Shown one piece after another: positions 43,085-52,476 of a DNA stretch of 64,000 bases. The notes under the pieces are model-generated. The model was not told where the DNA came from, searched no databases, and worked only from the letters and a program-made list of their open reading frames with translations. A program made the position numbers and the translations under genes. The number at the start of each line of letters is the position of its first letter. Position 1 is the stretch's first letter. Source of the stretch: Bog-756 sp963699345 (GTDB lineage Bacteria > Actinomycetota > Acidimicrobiia > Acidimicrobiales > RAAP-2); contig CAVOTL010000005.1 of the NCBI GenBank assembly GCA_963699345.1, forward strand, positions 496,001-560,000. Direction: 5' to 3'.

Positions 43085-45172
43085 GTGACCTCCCGATCCC
43101 CCGACGCCGGCCCCCGCCCGGTCACCTGTCTCCTGGTCGCCAACCGCGGGGAGATCGCCCGGCGCATCCTGCGCACCGCCCGCACCATGGGCGTGACCAC
43201 CGTGGCGGTGTACTCCGACGCCGATGCCGACAGCCCGCACGTGGCCGAGGCCGATCTCGCCGTGCGCCTCCCCGGCCTGGCGCCGTCGGACACCTACCTC
43301 CGCCAGGACCTCCTGTTGGACGCCGCCGACCGGAGCGGGGCCGACGCCGTCCATCCCGGCTACGGCTTCCTGTCCGAGTCGGGGGCGTTCGCCCGGGCCG
43401 TGATCGGGGCCGGGCTCATCTGGGTGGGCCCGCCTCCCGAGGCCATCGACGCCATGGGGTCGAAGATCGGTTCCAAGCAGCTCATGGTCGCGGCCGGGGT
43501 CCCGACGCTGCCCAGCATCACCGTCGACGGCGCCATCCCGCCCGACCCCGGGGAGGTCGACCTCCTGGGCTGGCCCCTGCTGGTCAAGGCCTCGGCCGGC
43601 GGCGGGGGGCGGGGGATGCGGATCGTGGAGGGTCCCGACGACCTCGCCGGGGCGCTGGTCGGCGCCGAGCGGGAGGCCCGGTCCGCGTTCGGCGACGGGA
43701 CGCTGTTCCTCGAGCGGTACGTGACCTCGCCCCGACACATCGAGGTCCAGGTGCTGGCCGACCGCCTCGGTGGGACGGTCGCCCTGTTCGAGCGGGAGTG
43801 CAGCATCCAACGGCGCCACCAGAAGATCATCGAGGAGGCCCCGTCGCCGGTGGTCGGACCCGAGCTGCGCGCCCGCCTCTCGCAGGCCGCGGTGTCGGCG
43901 GCCCGGGCCGTCGGGTACGTCAACGCCGGAACCGTCGAGTTCGTCCTCGACACCGGGGGCGTGGACGGGGCGGGCGACGGGGAGCCCTACTTCCTCGAGA
44001 TGAACACCCGCCTCCAGGTGGAGCACCCGGTCACCGAGGAGGTGACCGGACTCGATCTCGTCCGTCTCCAGCTGCTCATCGCCGGAGGGGCCCCGCTGCC
44101 GGACGAGGTGCACGACGCCGTCGCCCGGGGGCCGGTGGGGCACGCCGTCGAGGCCCGCCTCTACGCCGAGGACCCGGCCGCCGGATGGTTGCCGTCGACG
44201 GGCGAACTCCACGCGTTCGCGATTCGGACCGACCGGCCCGGCGTCCGGGTCGACGCCGGGGTGGCGGCCGGGGGCACCGTGAGCCCGCACTACGACCCCA
44301 TGCTGGCCAAGGTCGTCGTCCACGCGCCGACCCGGGCCGAGGCCGTCGCCGGGCTGGCCGCGGCGCTGGCCGGCGCCCGCATCCACGGGGTCACCACCAA
44401 CCGCGACCTCCTGGTGCGCACGCTGCGCCACGAGGCGTTCGGGCGGGGTGCAACCGACACGGGGTTCCTCGACCGCCACGGTCTCGGGTCCCTGGCCGCC
44501 CCCCTGGCCGACGGCGACGCCGTCGGGCGCCACGCGGTGGCCGCCGCCCTCGCCGCCCAGGCGGCCCGGCGGCTCGACGCGGCGGTGCTCGCCACCCTCC
44601 CGTCGGGGTGGCGGAACAACACCGACGACCATCAGTCGATCACCTTCGACGCGGCGGGACGGGACGTGGTGGTGGACTACCGCATGGCGCGCCGGGGTTC
44701 GTCCCTGGCCGGGGTGGCCGTCGACGGCACCGGGCTCGACGTGTCCGCCCACCGGCTGGCACCCGACGGGGTCTCCCTGACCGTCGGCGGGGTGACCCGC
44801 CGTTACACCGTCCAGCGGGTCGGGCCGGTCAGCTACGTCGACGGGCCCGACGGGTCGTCGACCCTCGTCGAGGAGGAGCGGTATCCGGTGGCCGGTGAGC
44901 AGGAGGCCGCCGGCTCGTCGCTGGCCCCGATGCCCGGAAACGTCGTGCGGGTCGCCGTGGAGGAGGGGTCACGGGTGACGACGGGACAGGTCCTGGTGGT
45001 GCTGGAGGCCATGAAGATGGAACACACCGTCCACGCCGGCACCACCGGGGTCGTCACCCGGCTGGCGGTGGCCGAGGGGGACCAGGTCGTGACCGGTCAG
45101 GTGCTGGTGGTGGTGGAGGCCGACGACGGCCAGACAGGAGACGACACCGTGGCGAACGAGGTACCGGCATGA
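43085..45172 (+). CDS. Acyl-CoA carboxylase alpha subunit (biotin carboxylase plus biotin carrier)
   Basis: A 695-residue protein. The biotin carboxylase domain fills residues 15-460: LVANRGEIARRILRTARTMG, DAVHPGYGFLSESGAFA, the ATP loop KASAGGGGRGMRIV, ECSIQRRHQKIIEEAPSP and EMNTRLQVEHPVTEEVTGLD. A linker follows, then a C-terminal biotinyl domain with VLEAMKMEHTV, where Lys644 is biotinylated. GTG 43085 follows the beta subunit by 7 bp, and the stop overlaps the AtuA-like start as ATGA, so four genes form one operon. It carboxylates biotin, then passes CO2 to the beta subunit. Confidence 0.92.
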   Translation: MTSRSPDAGPRPVTCLLVANRGEIARRILRTARTMGVTTVAVYSDADADSPHVAEADLAVRLPGLAPSDTYLRQDLLLDAADRSGADAVHPGYGFLSESGAFARAVIGAGLIWVGPPPEAIDAMGSKIGSKQLMVAAGVPTLPSITVDGAIPPDPGEVDLLGWPLLVKASAGGGGRGMRIVEGPDDLAGALVGAEREARSAFGDGTLFLERYVTSPRHIEVQVLADRLGGTVALFERECSIQRRHQKIIEEAPSPVVGPELRARLSQAAVSAARAVGYVNAGTVEFVLDTGGVDGAGDGEPYFLEMNTRLQVEHPVTEEVTGLDLVRLQLLIAGGAPLPDEVHDAVARGPVGHAVEARLYAEDPAAGWLPSTGELHAFAIRTDRPGVRVDAGVAAGGTVSPHYDPMLAKVVVHAPTRAEAVAGLAAALAGARIHGVTTNRDLLVRTLRHEAFGRGATDTGFLDRHGLGSLAAPLADGDAVGRHAVAAALAAQAARRLDAAVLATLPSGWRNNTDDHQSITFDAAGRDVVVDYRMARRGSSLAGVAVDGTGLDVSAHRLAPDGVSLTVGGVTRRYTVQRVGPVSYVDGPDGSSTLVEEERYPVAGEQEAAGSSLAPMPGNVVRVAVEEGSRVTTGQVLVVLEAMKMEHTVHAGTTGVVTRLAVAEGDQVVTGQVLVVVEADDGQTGDDTVANEVPA

Positions 45173-46995
45173 GCGAGCCGCTGCGCATCGCCAACTGCTC
45201 CGGCTTCTACGGCGACCGGCTGTCGGCCGCCGCGGAGATGGTCGGCGGCGGGCCCATCGACGTTCTCACCGGGGACTGGCTGGCCGAGCTGACCATGCTC
45301 ATCCTGTGGAAGGGCCTCCAGCGGGACGCCTCGCGAGGTTGGGCTCACACCTTCCTGACCCAGATGGAGGAGGTCCTCGGCACGTGCGTCGACCGCGGCA
45401 TCAAGGTGGTCACCAACGCCGGCGGACTCAATCCGGGCGGCCTGGCGGACCAGGTGCGTCAGCTGGCCGACCGCCTCGGGTTGTCGGTGGCCGTGGCGCA
45501 CGTCGAGGGCGACGACCTCCTCCCCCGGCTCGACCAGCTCCGAAGCGACGGTCACCCGCTCGCCCACCTGGACACCGGCCGGCTGCTCGAGCAGGCCGAC
45601 GGGACCGTGGTGTCGGCCAACGCCTATCTCGGGGCGTGGCCCATCGTGGCAGCCCTCGACGCCGGCGCCGACGTGGTGGTCTGCCCCCGCGTCACCGACG
45701 CCTCGCTCGTGGTGGGCCCCGCCGCCTGGCACCACGGCTGGGGCGAAACGGACTGGGACGCGCTGGCGGGCGCCGTGGCGGCCGGCCACGTCATCGAGTG
45801 CGGCCCCCAGGCCACCGGCGGCAACTACGCCTTCTTCACCGAGATCCCCGGGCTCGAGCACCCGGGATTCCCCATCGCCGAGGTGGCGGCCGACGGGTCG
45901 TCGGTCATCACCAAGCATCCGGGCACCGGTGGCGCGGTCACCACCGGCACCGTCACCGCCCAGCTGCTGTACGAGATCGCCGGACACCACTACCCGAACA
46001 CCGACGTGGTGGCCCGCTTCGACACCGTCGAGGTCGCCGAGGTCGGCCCCGATCGCGTGGCGCTGTCCGGGACCCGGGGACTGCCCGCCCCGCGCGAGGT
46101 GAAGGTGTGCTGCAACCTGCTCGGCGGCTGGCGCAACTCGATGACCTTCGTGCTCACCGGCCTCGACATCGAGGCCAAGGCGGACCTCACCGTCCGGTCG
46201 CTGGCCGACGCCCTCGGGGGAACGGGACAGTTCGCTGAGTTCGACGCCCGCCTGATCCGTACGGACAAGGCCGACGCGCCGACCAACGCCGAGGCCACGG
46301 CCCAGCTGCGGGTGACGGTCAAGGACGAGGACGCCGACCGCGTCGGCCGGCGGTTCTCCGGGGCGGCCACCGAGTTGGCCCTGGCCGGCTACCCGGGACT
46401 GCACCTGACCGCTCCCCCCGCCAGCGCCAGCGCCTACGGCGTCTACTGGCCCGCGCTGGTGCCCGCCGAGCTCGTGGTGCCGGCCGTGGTGCGGCCCGAC
46501 GGGTCCCGGGTGGAGGTGCCCCACCACGGGCACCGGGCCGCCGACGGACCGTCGATCGTCGCCGGGGCCGACGCCTCGCTCGCCCCCGGCGTGACCGTCG
46601 CCCCCGACCGGGTGGCGCCGGGGCCCCCGTCTGCGCCCGGGACCGACGGGGACACCGTCCGCCTGCCCCTCGGGACGATCATCGGGGCCCGCTCGGGCGA
46701 CAAGGGCGGCAACGCCAACGTCGGCCTGTGGGCCCGCTCCGACGAGGCGTGGGCGTGGCTCGACGCCGAACTCACGCTGGCCCGCTTCCGCGAGCTGCTC
46801 CCCGAGGCGGACGACCTGGTGGTCCAGCGGCACGTCTTCCCCAACCTGCGGGCGCTCAACTTCGTGGTGGTCGGACTCCTCGGCGAGGGCGTGGCGTCGT
46901 CCACCCGCCCGGATCCCCAGGCGAAAGGGCTCGGCGAGTACCTGCGGAGCCGCACCGTCGACCTGCCGGTCCGGCTGGTCCCCCACTCGTCCTAA
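45169..46995 (+). CDS. AtuA-like protein (acyclic terpene utilisation / DUF1446)
   Basis: A 608-residue protein of the AtuA family encoded beside acyl-CoA carboxylases. Visible signatures: IANCSGFYGDRLSAAAEMVG, DVLTGDWLAELTMLILWKG, VTNAGGLNPGGLADQVRQLA, VVVCPRVTDASLVVGPAAWH, IECGPQATGGNYAFFTEI and a C-terminal half ending in IIGARSGDKGGNANVGLWAR. The reaction is not firmly known; in Pseudomonas it belongs to citronellol/geraniol breakdown. The presence of AtuA and two carboxylase subunits plus an acyl-CoA dehydrogenase is the main reason to favour terpenoid or leucine catabolism. Confidence 0.85.
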   Translation: MSEPLRIANCSGFYGDRLSAAAEMVGGGPIDVLTGDWLAELTMLILWKGLQRDASRGWAHTFLTQMEEVLGTCVDRGIKVVTNAGGLNPGGLADQVRQLADRLGLSVAVAHVEGDDLLPRLDQLRSDGHPLAHLDTGRLLEQADGTVVSANAYLGAWPIVAALDAGADVVVCPRVTDASLVVGPAAWHHGWGETDWDALAGAVAAGHVIECGPQATGGNYAFFTEIPGLEHPGFPIAEVAADGSSVITKHPGTGGAVTTGTVTAQLLYEIAGHHYPNTDVVARFDTVEVAEVGPDRVALSGTRGLPAPREVKVCCNLLGGWRNSMTFVLTGLDIEAKADLTVRSLADALGGTGQFAEFDARLIRTDKADAPTNAEATAQLRVTVKDEDADRVGRRFSGAATELALAGYPGLHLTAPPASASAYGVYWPALVPAELVVPAVVRPDGSRVEVPHHGHRAADGPSIVAGADASLAPGVTVAPDRVAPGPPSAPGTDGDTVRLPLGTIIGARSGDKGGNANVGLWARSDEAWAWLDAELTLARFRELLPEADDLVVQRHVFPNLRALNFVVVGLLGEGVASSTRPDPQAKGLGEYLRSRTVDLPVRLVPHSS

Positions 46996-47083
46996 TCTTG
47001 TCGCCGGGTGGCCACCGGTCACCCGGAGCAACCGATCCCCGCGAGGGGTGCCGGCACCCCCGGCGCCGCGCCAGGAGGCCGCC

Positions 47084-48247
47084 ATGGACTTCACCCCATC
47101 CGACGAGCTCACCATGCTGCGCGAGGCGGTGTCGTCCATCGCCGCCAAGTTCGGGCACGGGTACTACGTGGACAAGGCCCACGCCGACGAACGCACCGAC
47201 GAGCTGTGGAACGCCGTGGCCGAGCAGGGGTTCCTGGGGGTCAACGTGCCCGAGGAGTACGGCGGGGGCGGCGGTGGCATCACCGAGTTGGCCGCGGTGG
47301 CCGAGGAGCTGGCGGCCCAGGGCTGCCCGCTCCTCGTGATCGTGGTGTCGCCGGCCATCTGTGCGACCATCATCGCCAAGTTCGGGACCGGGGCCCAGAA
47401 GCAGAGGTGGCTGCCGCGCTTCGCCACGGGTGAGTTGAAGATGGCCTTCGCCATCACCGAGCCCGACGCCGGCTCCAACTCGCACAACCTCGGTCTGACC
47501 GCCACCAGGGACGGGGACGTCTACCGCCTCAACGGCCAGAAGTACTACATCTCGGGCGTCGACGAGTGCGAGGCGATCCTGGTGGTCACCAAGTCGGGCA
47601 CCGACCCCGACACCGGCCGCGGCCGCCTGTCGCTGTTCGTCGTCGACGTCGACACCCCCGGCCTCGACAAGCAGGTGCTCCCCGTCGAGATCACCGCGCC
47701 CGAGAAGCAGTACACGCTCTTCTTCGACAATGTGCAGGTCGATGCCGACCGGCTCATCGGCGAGGAGGGCGAAGGGCTGCGCCAGGTCTTCTTCGGGCTC
47801 AATCCCGAGCGCATCCTGTCGGCGGCCACGGCCAACGGCATCGGGCGGTACGTCCTCGACCGGGCGGCCGAGTACGCGACCGCCCGCGAGGTGTGGGGCA
47901 CGCCCATCGCCCGTCACCAGGGCATCTCCCATCCCCTGGCGAAGGCCAAGATCGAGGTCGAGCTGGCCCGGGTGATGACCGACAAGGCCGCCTGGTACTG
48001 CGATCACGACGGCGACTCACCGTTGGCCGGGGAGACGGCCAACATGGCCAAGTACGCGGCCGCCGAAGCGACCCTGGCCGCGCTCGACCAGTCGATCCAG
48101 ACCCACGGGGGCAACGGCATGTCGACCGAGTACGGCATCGCCGACCTGTGGGGCATGGCCCGCCTGCTGCGCATCGCGCCGGTGAGCCGCGAGATGATCC
48201 TCAACTACGTCGCCCAGCACTCCCTCGGACTGCCCCGGTCCTACTGA
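47084..48247 (+). CDS. Acyl-CoA dehydrogenase
   Basis: A 387-residue flavoprotein that introduces a double bond into acyl-CoA. Motifs: VNVPEEYGGGGGG in the N-terminal helical domain, MAFAITEPDAGSNSHNLGLT (FAD/substrate region), YYISGVDECEAILVV, ERILSAATANGIGRYVL and the C-terminal QTHGGNGMSTEYGIADLWGM, whose glutamate is the expected base. GGAGG lies 6-8 nt upstream of ATG 47084. It ends the carboxylase operon. Its partner electron-transfer flavoprotein is not in the window. Confidence 0.92.
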   Translation: MDFTPSDELTMLREAVSSIAAKFGHGYYVDKAHADERTDELWNAVAEQGFLGVNVPEEYGGGGGGITELAAVAEELAAQGCPLLVIVVSPAICATIIAKFGTGAQKQRWLPRFATGELKMAFAITEPDAGSNSHNLGLTATRDGDVYRLNGQKYYISGVDECEAILVVTKSGTDPDTGRGRLSLFVVDVDTPGLDKQVLPVEITAPEKQYTLFFDNVQVDADRLIGEEGEGLRQVFFGLNPERILSAATANGIGRYVLDRAAEYATAREVWGTPIARHQGISHPLAKAKIEVELARVMTDKAAWYCDHDGDSPLAGETANMAKYAAAEATLAALDQSIQTHGGNGMSTEYGIADLWGMARLLRIAPVSREMILNYVAQHSLGLPRSY

Positions 48248-48371
48248 CCGCGGCGCCGGTGGTGCGCAAGGGGGTGCGCCGGACCCGTCCCGCCCCGTCC
48301 TGAGCCGGAGGCGCAACCGGCCGGACGACAGCCGACCGTCGCGTCCGCTCCCCGGACCACGCGCGGCGCCA

Positions 48372-48434
48372 CCGCACCCGGTCCCGGCCGGTCCGCACCC
48401 GGTCCCGGCCGGTCCGGACCCGGCCCCGGACCAC
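48372..48434 (+). repeat. 21-bp tandem repeat, about three copies, in the 435-bp gap
   Basis: CCGCACCCGGTCCCGGCCGGT occurs twice exactly, 21 bp apart, with a partial third copy. The gap 48248-48682 between the acyl-CoA dehydrogenase and the pilin operon contains this repeat, the operator-like elements, the promoter and the leader listed next. No gene is seen. Confidence 0.75.
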
Positions 48435-48486
48435 CCCACCGGACCGGTCGGGACGGTCGATCGCGGCCCGACCCGCCCGCGGCACG

Positions 48487-48554
48487 GTTGCAAAACGTGG
48501 CACGTCCCGCGCCGCCGTGACCGCACCGGGTGGTCGTTGCACCGGACCTGCAAC
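48487..48554. promoter_or_regulatory. GTTGCA / TGCAAC operator-like half-sites upstream of the pilin operon
   Basis: GTTGCA occurs at 48487-48492 and 48536-48541, and its complement TGCAAC at 48549-48554. The last two form an inverted repeat with a 7-nt centre, 35 bp before the promoter. Confidence 0.4.
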
Positions 48555-48588
48555 CGATCTGCACCCCACCCCGCGCGGTCGGTGATTC

Positions 48589-48616
48589 CTCAAGTCCCCG
48601 GGGCCGTCGGACGATA
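48589..48616 (+). promoter_or_regulatory. FliA/WhiG-like (sigma-28 family) promoter for the pilin operon
   Basis: CTCAAGT at 48589-48595 and CGATA at 48612-48616 are separated by 16 nt. This resembles the motility and sporulation sigma consensus (CTCAAGT-N15-CCGATA) of actinobacteria rather than the TAnnnT boxes of other genes here. Transcription would begin about 48622-48625. Confidence 0.5.
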
Positions 48617-48682
48617 GGTGCGTAGGTGGAATTACGCCTAGGAGCGGGGTGTTTCCCGGTCTTACTCTGCCGAAAGAGCACC
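48617..48682 (+). promoter_or_regulatory. Foldable 5' leader of the pilin operon
   Basis: GGTGC (48617-48621) can pair with GCACC (48678-48682), just before ATG 48683. Inside are three possible hairpins (23-26/37-40, 45-48/55-58 and 66-68/75-77, each plus 48600). The long-range helix would sequester the region next to the start codon. It matches no riboswitch class that I recognise. If transcription begins at 48622-48625 the 5' arm would be partly missing, so the fold is tentative. Confidence 0.3.
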
Positions 48683-51430
48683 ATGTCACGAGTCACAGGT
48701 CACCACCGCGGTCCGGTCCCGAACCGGAGGAGCGGGCTGGGCACAGCCCGAGTGACCCGTCGCGTCCGGTCGGCCGGCCGTCATCGGTCGGACGACGCGG
48801 TGACCCTCGTCGAGGTCCTGGTGGCCGGGGTCATCCTCCTGCTCACCATGATCCCCATGGGCATCTTCCTCGCCAACGCCACCACCGCCGCGGCGCAGAC
48901 CCGCCAACGCCAGACCGCCGTGCAGCTGGCCGACACCTGGGTGGAGATCCTGGGCAACACCCAGCCGCCCACCCGCAACGACGGGGCCGTGTACACCGGG
49001 TACACCTTCTCGAACCCGAGCACCTCGTCCTACTTCAACTTTCAGGGCGTCCAGGTACCCCCGGCCTCGGTCGGCGGCACCACCTACACCGTCGACGCCA
49101 CCTACCTCGCGGAGGCCGCCAACGATCTGTCGGGCTCCGACCTCTGCACGTCGGGCGAGCCTCCCAGCCCCAGCCACCCCGCGGTCATCGAGTTGCTGGT
49201 GACCATCATCTGGGACAACGGCAGACAGACGGTCAGTGACAGCACGGAGATCAACTACCCGAAGCCGGGCCTGCAGATCGACGGGTTCCTCGCCATCAAC
49301 ATGACGAACAACCTCCAGCCCGACGTCAACGGCGTGGCGGCGTCGACACGGCTCATGACGGTTCCCGTCACCATCACGCAGGTGTCGGGGAGCCCCGTCC
49401 TCAATCCGTCGTCGTTCCCGGTCAACGCCGACACCAACGGATGCATCTTCGTCCAGGTGCCTCCCGGGGAGTACACCGTCTCGATCACCCAGCCCGCGGC
49501 CGGCTCCTTCACCGACTACACCGGGTCGCCCGCCTTCGTGACCCCGTCCGGCAGCATCACCGAGACGCTGACCAACCAGGCGGTGTCGGTCACCGCGGAG
49601 CAGGTCGTGCCCCTCCAGCCCTTCGACGAGGGCATCATCGGCAAGGTCGCCTACGGGGGTTCGGCCGCCGTCGACAGCGGCGTCGAATGCCCGGGAGCGG
49701 CCGCCATCACCTGCGTCACCACGGGCACGCGCACCTCGGGTGGGTCGTCCGCCTGGGGAGGCGCCGGCGCCACGTGGACGACGGCCAAGCTGTCGACCGT
49801 CACCCGGGTCAAGCAGGTCGCCTGCACCACCGCCACCTCGGCGACCTGCGTCGGCGTCGGATTCGGTCCGGCCGGCGGGGCGATCCTCTCGACCTCGACC
49901 AACTTCGCGGCCACCACCACCGACACGGTGCCCGGCGGGGTCACCGACATCTCCCAGGTGACCTGTCCCGGTACGGACGGCTGCTACGCCCTCGGCACCA
50001 CCGCGTCGGGCCCGGCCCTCCTGGCCGGCTACGTGGGACCGGGATCCGACGTGTGGTCGAACGTGACCCCGGGGTCGGTCCCCTTCGCCTCGATGAACTC
50101 CATCGCCTGTCCTACCGCCACGACCTGCGAGCTGACGTACACGAGCACGACCGGTACACCCGGAGTCCTCCGGCTGGACGGCAATTCATCGGGCCTGGCG
50201 GTCAATCCCGCGTGGGTCCCGACCGTCACCGCGGACGTCCTGCCGCCGACCGTCACCGCCATCGGGACGATCGTCTGCCCGGCCGCCGCCGACTGCGAGG
50301 CCACGGCGACCGGCGACTTCAACAGCCCGAGCGACGCCACCGTGGTCACCGGTCCCATCGCCGGCTCCGGGGCCACGACGTGGACCAACGAGTCGACGTT
50401 CCCCACGGGGGCCACCACGGTGACCGGGATCTCCTGCACGTCGACCTCCTGTGTCGCCATCGGCAGCGTCCCCGGTACACCGGCGGTGTGGACCGGTGAC
50501 CTGACGACGCCCACCCACGCCTGGAGCCAGGCCAACACCTTCCCGTCCAGCGTCGGCGAAGTCAGCTCGGTCGCCTGCGGTCAACCGAGCACCGGCGACA
50601 CCGCCGACTGTCTCGTGGCCGGAACCTCCACCGGGACGTCGGGGAGCGGGCTCCTCGTCGACGGATCTCTCACCGCGGGGACATGGGCCTGGAACTTCGT
50701 GTCCCCACCGTCGGGTACGACGGTCCAGTTCTACGACGACGTCGCCTGCGAGAACCCCGTGTCCTCCACCGGATCGACCTGCGCGGCGGTCGGATCCACA
50801 TTGGCCGGACCGGTCGTCCTGGCTTCGTCTTCGGGACCGGCCGGCTCCTGGGCCAACGTGACGCCGGCCTCGTTCCCCGGAGGGAAGGTGTCGGGCATCC
50901 CCATCGAGACGGCGCCGGCCGGCACCACCTCGTGGACCCCCCAGGTCAACTGGGGCAGTTCGAACGTGACCCAGCTCCCCTACGTCCTCTATCCCCAGCC
51001 CTCGGGATACACGGTCGTGGCCGCCGACTGCCCGACGGAGGGTCCGGGCGAACCCGCCGGCAATCTGCCCGCCGGCACGCTCGTGGCGGCGGCGGGAGGA
51101 ACCGGGACCACCACGCTCCCGCTCGGCCTCCTGCCGCTCCAGCTCGTCAATTCGTCGGGGGCCCCGGTCAGCGGCGCCTCCATCATCCTCACGTCCACCA
51201 CGAACTGCGGCTCGGGGTATGACTACTACGACCTGCCGACCACCGACGGCTACGGGCAGAGCGTCATCTCGGTCCCCTACGGCACCTACTCCTACACGGT
51301 GACCATCGGGGGGACGTCGATCGCCCACACCACGGCGACCCTGTCCGTCGGGCCGAGCAGCGTCGTCGAGACGGTCAACGGCAGTCCGACCACCTACTAC
51401 CTCCCGACTCCCGTCCCGGTGCCGGCATGA
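48683..51430 (+). CDS. Large prepilin-like surface protein with Cys-paired propeller repeats
   Basis: A 915-residue protein. The N-terminus is basic (about 38 residues), followed by a type IV prepilin segment, DDA-VTLVEVLVAGVILLLT, with processing predicted after Ala39 (Gly is usual) and the conserved Glu at +5 of the mature protein. The remainder is exported: about 230 residues of beta-rich sequence, then at least six blades with a Cys-4-to-6-Cys pattern (CPGTDGCYALG, CPTATTCELT, CTSTSCVAIG) probably forming a disulfide-bonded beta-propeller. It ends with a prealbumin-like fold. Pilin globular domains are usually about 100-150 residues, so this is very large. Its stop overlaps the next start (ATGA). 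Confidence 0.75.
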   Translation: MSRVTGHHRGPVPNRRSGLGTARVTRRVRSAGRHRSDDAVTLVEVLVAGVILLLTMIPMGIFLANATTAAAQTRQRQTAVQLADTWVEILGNTQPPTRNDGAVYTGYTFSNPSTSSYFNFQGVQVPPASVGGTTYTVDATYLAEAANDLSGSDLCTSGEPPSPSHPAVIELLVTIIWDNGRQTVSDSTEINYPKPGLQIDGFLAINMTNNLQPDVNGVAASTRLMTVPVTITQVSGSPVLNPSSFPVNADTNGCIFVQVPPGEYTVSITQPAAGSFTDYTGSPAFVTPSGSITETLTNQAVSVTAEQVVPLQPFDEGIIGKVAYGGSAAVDSGVECPGAAAITCVTTGTRTSGGSSAWGGAGATWTTAKLSTVTRVKQVACTTATSATCVGVGFGPAGGAILSTSTNFAATTTDTVPGGVTDISQVTCPGTDGCYALGTTASGPALLAGYVGPGSDVWSNVTPGSVPFASMNSIACPTATTCELTYTSTTGTPGVLRLDGNSSGLAVNPAWVPTVTADVLPPTVTAIGTIVCPAAADCEATATGDFNSPSDATVVTGPIAGSGATTWTNESTFPTGATTVTGISCTSTSCVAIGSVPGTPAVWTGDLTTPTHAWSQANTFPSSVGEVSSVACGQPSTGDTADCLVAGTSTGTSGSGLLVDGSLTAGTWAWNFVSPPSGTTVQFYDDVACENPVSSTGSTCAAVGSTLAGPVVLASSSGPAGSWANVTPASFPGGKVSGIPIETAPAGTTSWTPQVNWGSSNVTQLPYVLYPQPSGYTVVAADCPTEGPGEPAGNLPAGTLVAAAGGTGTTTLPLGLLPLQLVNSSGAPVSGASIILTSTTNCGSGYDYYDLPTTDGYGQSVISVPYGTYSYTVTIGGTSIAHTTATLSVGPSSVVETVNGSPTTYYLPTPVPVPA

Positions 51431-52476
51431 GGCGACTCCTGTCCGACCGGGACCGCGGTGACGACGGCATGACCGTGGTCGAACTCCTCGTCACCTCGAG
51501 CGTGCTCGTGATCCTCCTCGGGATGGTCCTCATCTCGGTCACCCTGATCAACGACGTCAGCAACAACGTGACGTCGCAGTACCAGGAGTTCAACCAGGCG
51601 CTCCCCGCGCTCGCCCCCTTCCATACCCTCCTGGCCGCCCAGGTCGAGCCGGGCCCACCGGTGGCGGGCGTACCCCAACCGCCGTTCGAGTGCCTGTCGT
51701 CCAACCCCACCTGCACCGCCATCGGGAACTTCACCATGACGTTCTTCGCCAACATCGGCACCGGCTACGGGGACGTCATGTCGTGCCCGTCCAGTGATCC
51801 CGGTTGCACCTCGTCCTCGGCCGGCCCGGCGATGATCGTCGCCGGGGAGTACGACGAGTCGGGGAACCCCGTCACCGTCGGCACGGGCGGCACGAACTGC
51901 GACGCCGCCACGCCCTGCAGCCTCCAGGTCCGGCTGTACCTTCCCCAGACGGTCTCCAACGGTGCCCCGTCGTGCCCCATCCTGTGGGGCTCCACCCTCC
52001 AGTCGACGGCCTGTTCGTACTCGACGACGTACCGCCTGCTGGCCAACGTCGGGGACGTCGTCAACAACCCGTCGGCGGTCGGTTCCGACGGGACGACCCC
52101 GACCCAGCCGATCTTCTCCTACGGCTACTTCGATCCGGGCTACTACGTCCCCCCAGCGCCGCAGTACTACACGCAGAGCCACGTCCTGACGGCCACCGAG
52201 GTCCAGAACCAGTCGATGAGCCTGGCCGGACTCGGGTACGGCGGCACGGCGACCTCCCAGAGCCTCACCAGCTGCGCCGCCGTGTCCACGAACTATCCGA
52301 CCCCGGCCGTCGCCTGCCCGGCCGACTCCATCCAGAGCGTGGGACTCGACCTGATGCTGGCGAGGCCCGGCGTCTCCGGTGAGGGTGGCATCGAAGACCG
52401 CCTCGTGGTGTACCGCTACGCCGAGAGCCCCGGCTCGTCGACGTACCCCTACCAGTACTCGGAGACGAACGGATGA
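51427..52476 (+). CDS. Prepilin-like protein of about 350 residues
   Basis: A 349-residue protein. The leader MRRLLSDRDRGDDG is followed by M-T-V-V-E, so processing is after Gly14 with Glu at +5, the canonical type IV prepilin layout, and a hydrophobic helix ELLVTSSVLVILLGMVLISV. The exported domain has several cysteines (FECLSSNPTC, CPSSDPGC, NCDAATPC). Its ATG overlaps the stop of the upstream large pilin (ATGA), and its own stop overlaps the giant gene's start at 52473. The three are one operon. A minor pilin or pseudopilin role is likely; no assembly ATPase or prepilin peptidase is in the window. Confidence 0.8.
   Translation: MRRLLSDRDRGDDGMTVVELLVTSSVLVILLGMVLISVTLINDVSNNVTSQYQEFNQALPALAPFHTLLAAQVEPGPPVAGVPQPPFECLSSNPTCTAIGNFTMTFFANIGTGYGDVMSCPSSDPGCTSSSAGPAMIVAGEYDESGNPVTVGTGGTNCDAATPCSLQVRLYLPQTVSNGAPSCPILWGSTLQSTACSYSTTYRLLANVGDVVNNPSAVGSDGTTPTQPIFSYGYFDPGYYVPPAPQYYTQSHVLTATEVQNQSMSLAGLGYGGTATSQSLTSCAAVSTNYPTPAVACPADSIQSVGLDLMLARPGVSGEGGIEDRLVVYRYAESPGSSTYPYQYSETNG

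Noticed and set aside
48626..48682. Earlier GTG start for the first pilin gene
   Set aside because: It falls in the predicted leader and adds an unrelated peptide before the conserved basic prepilin leader.
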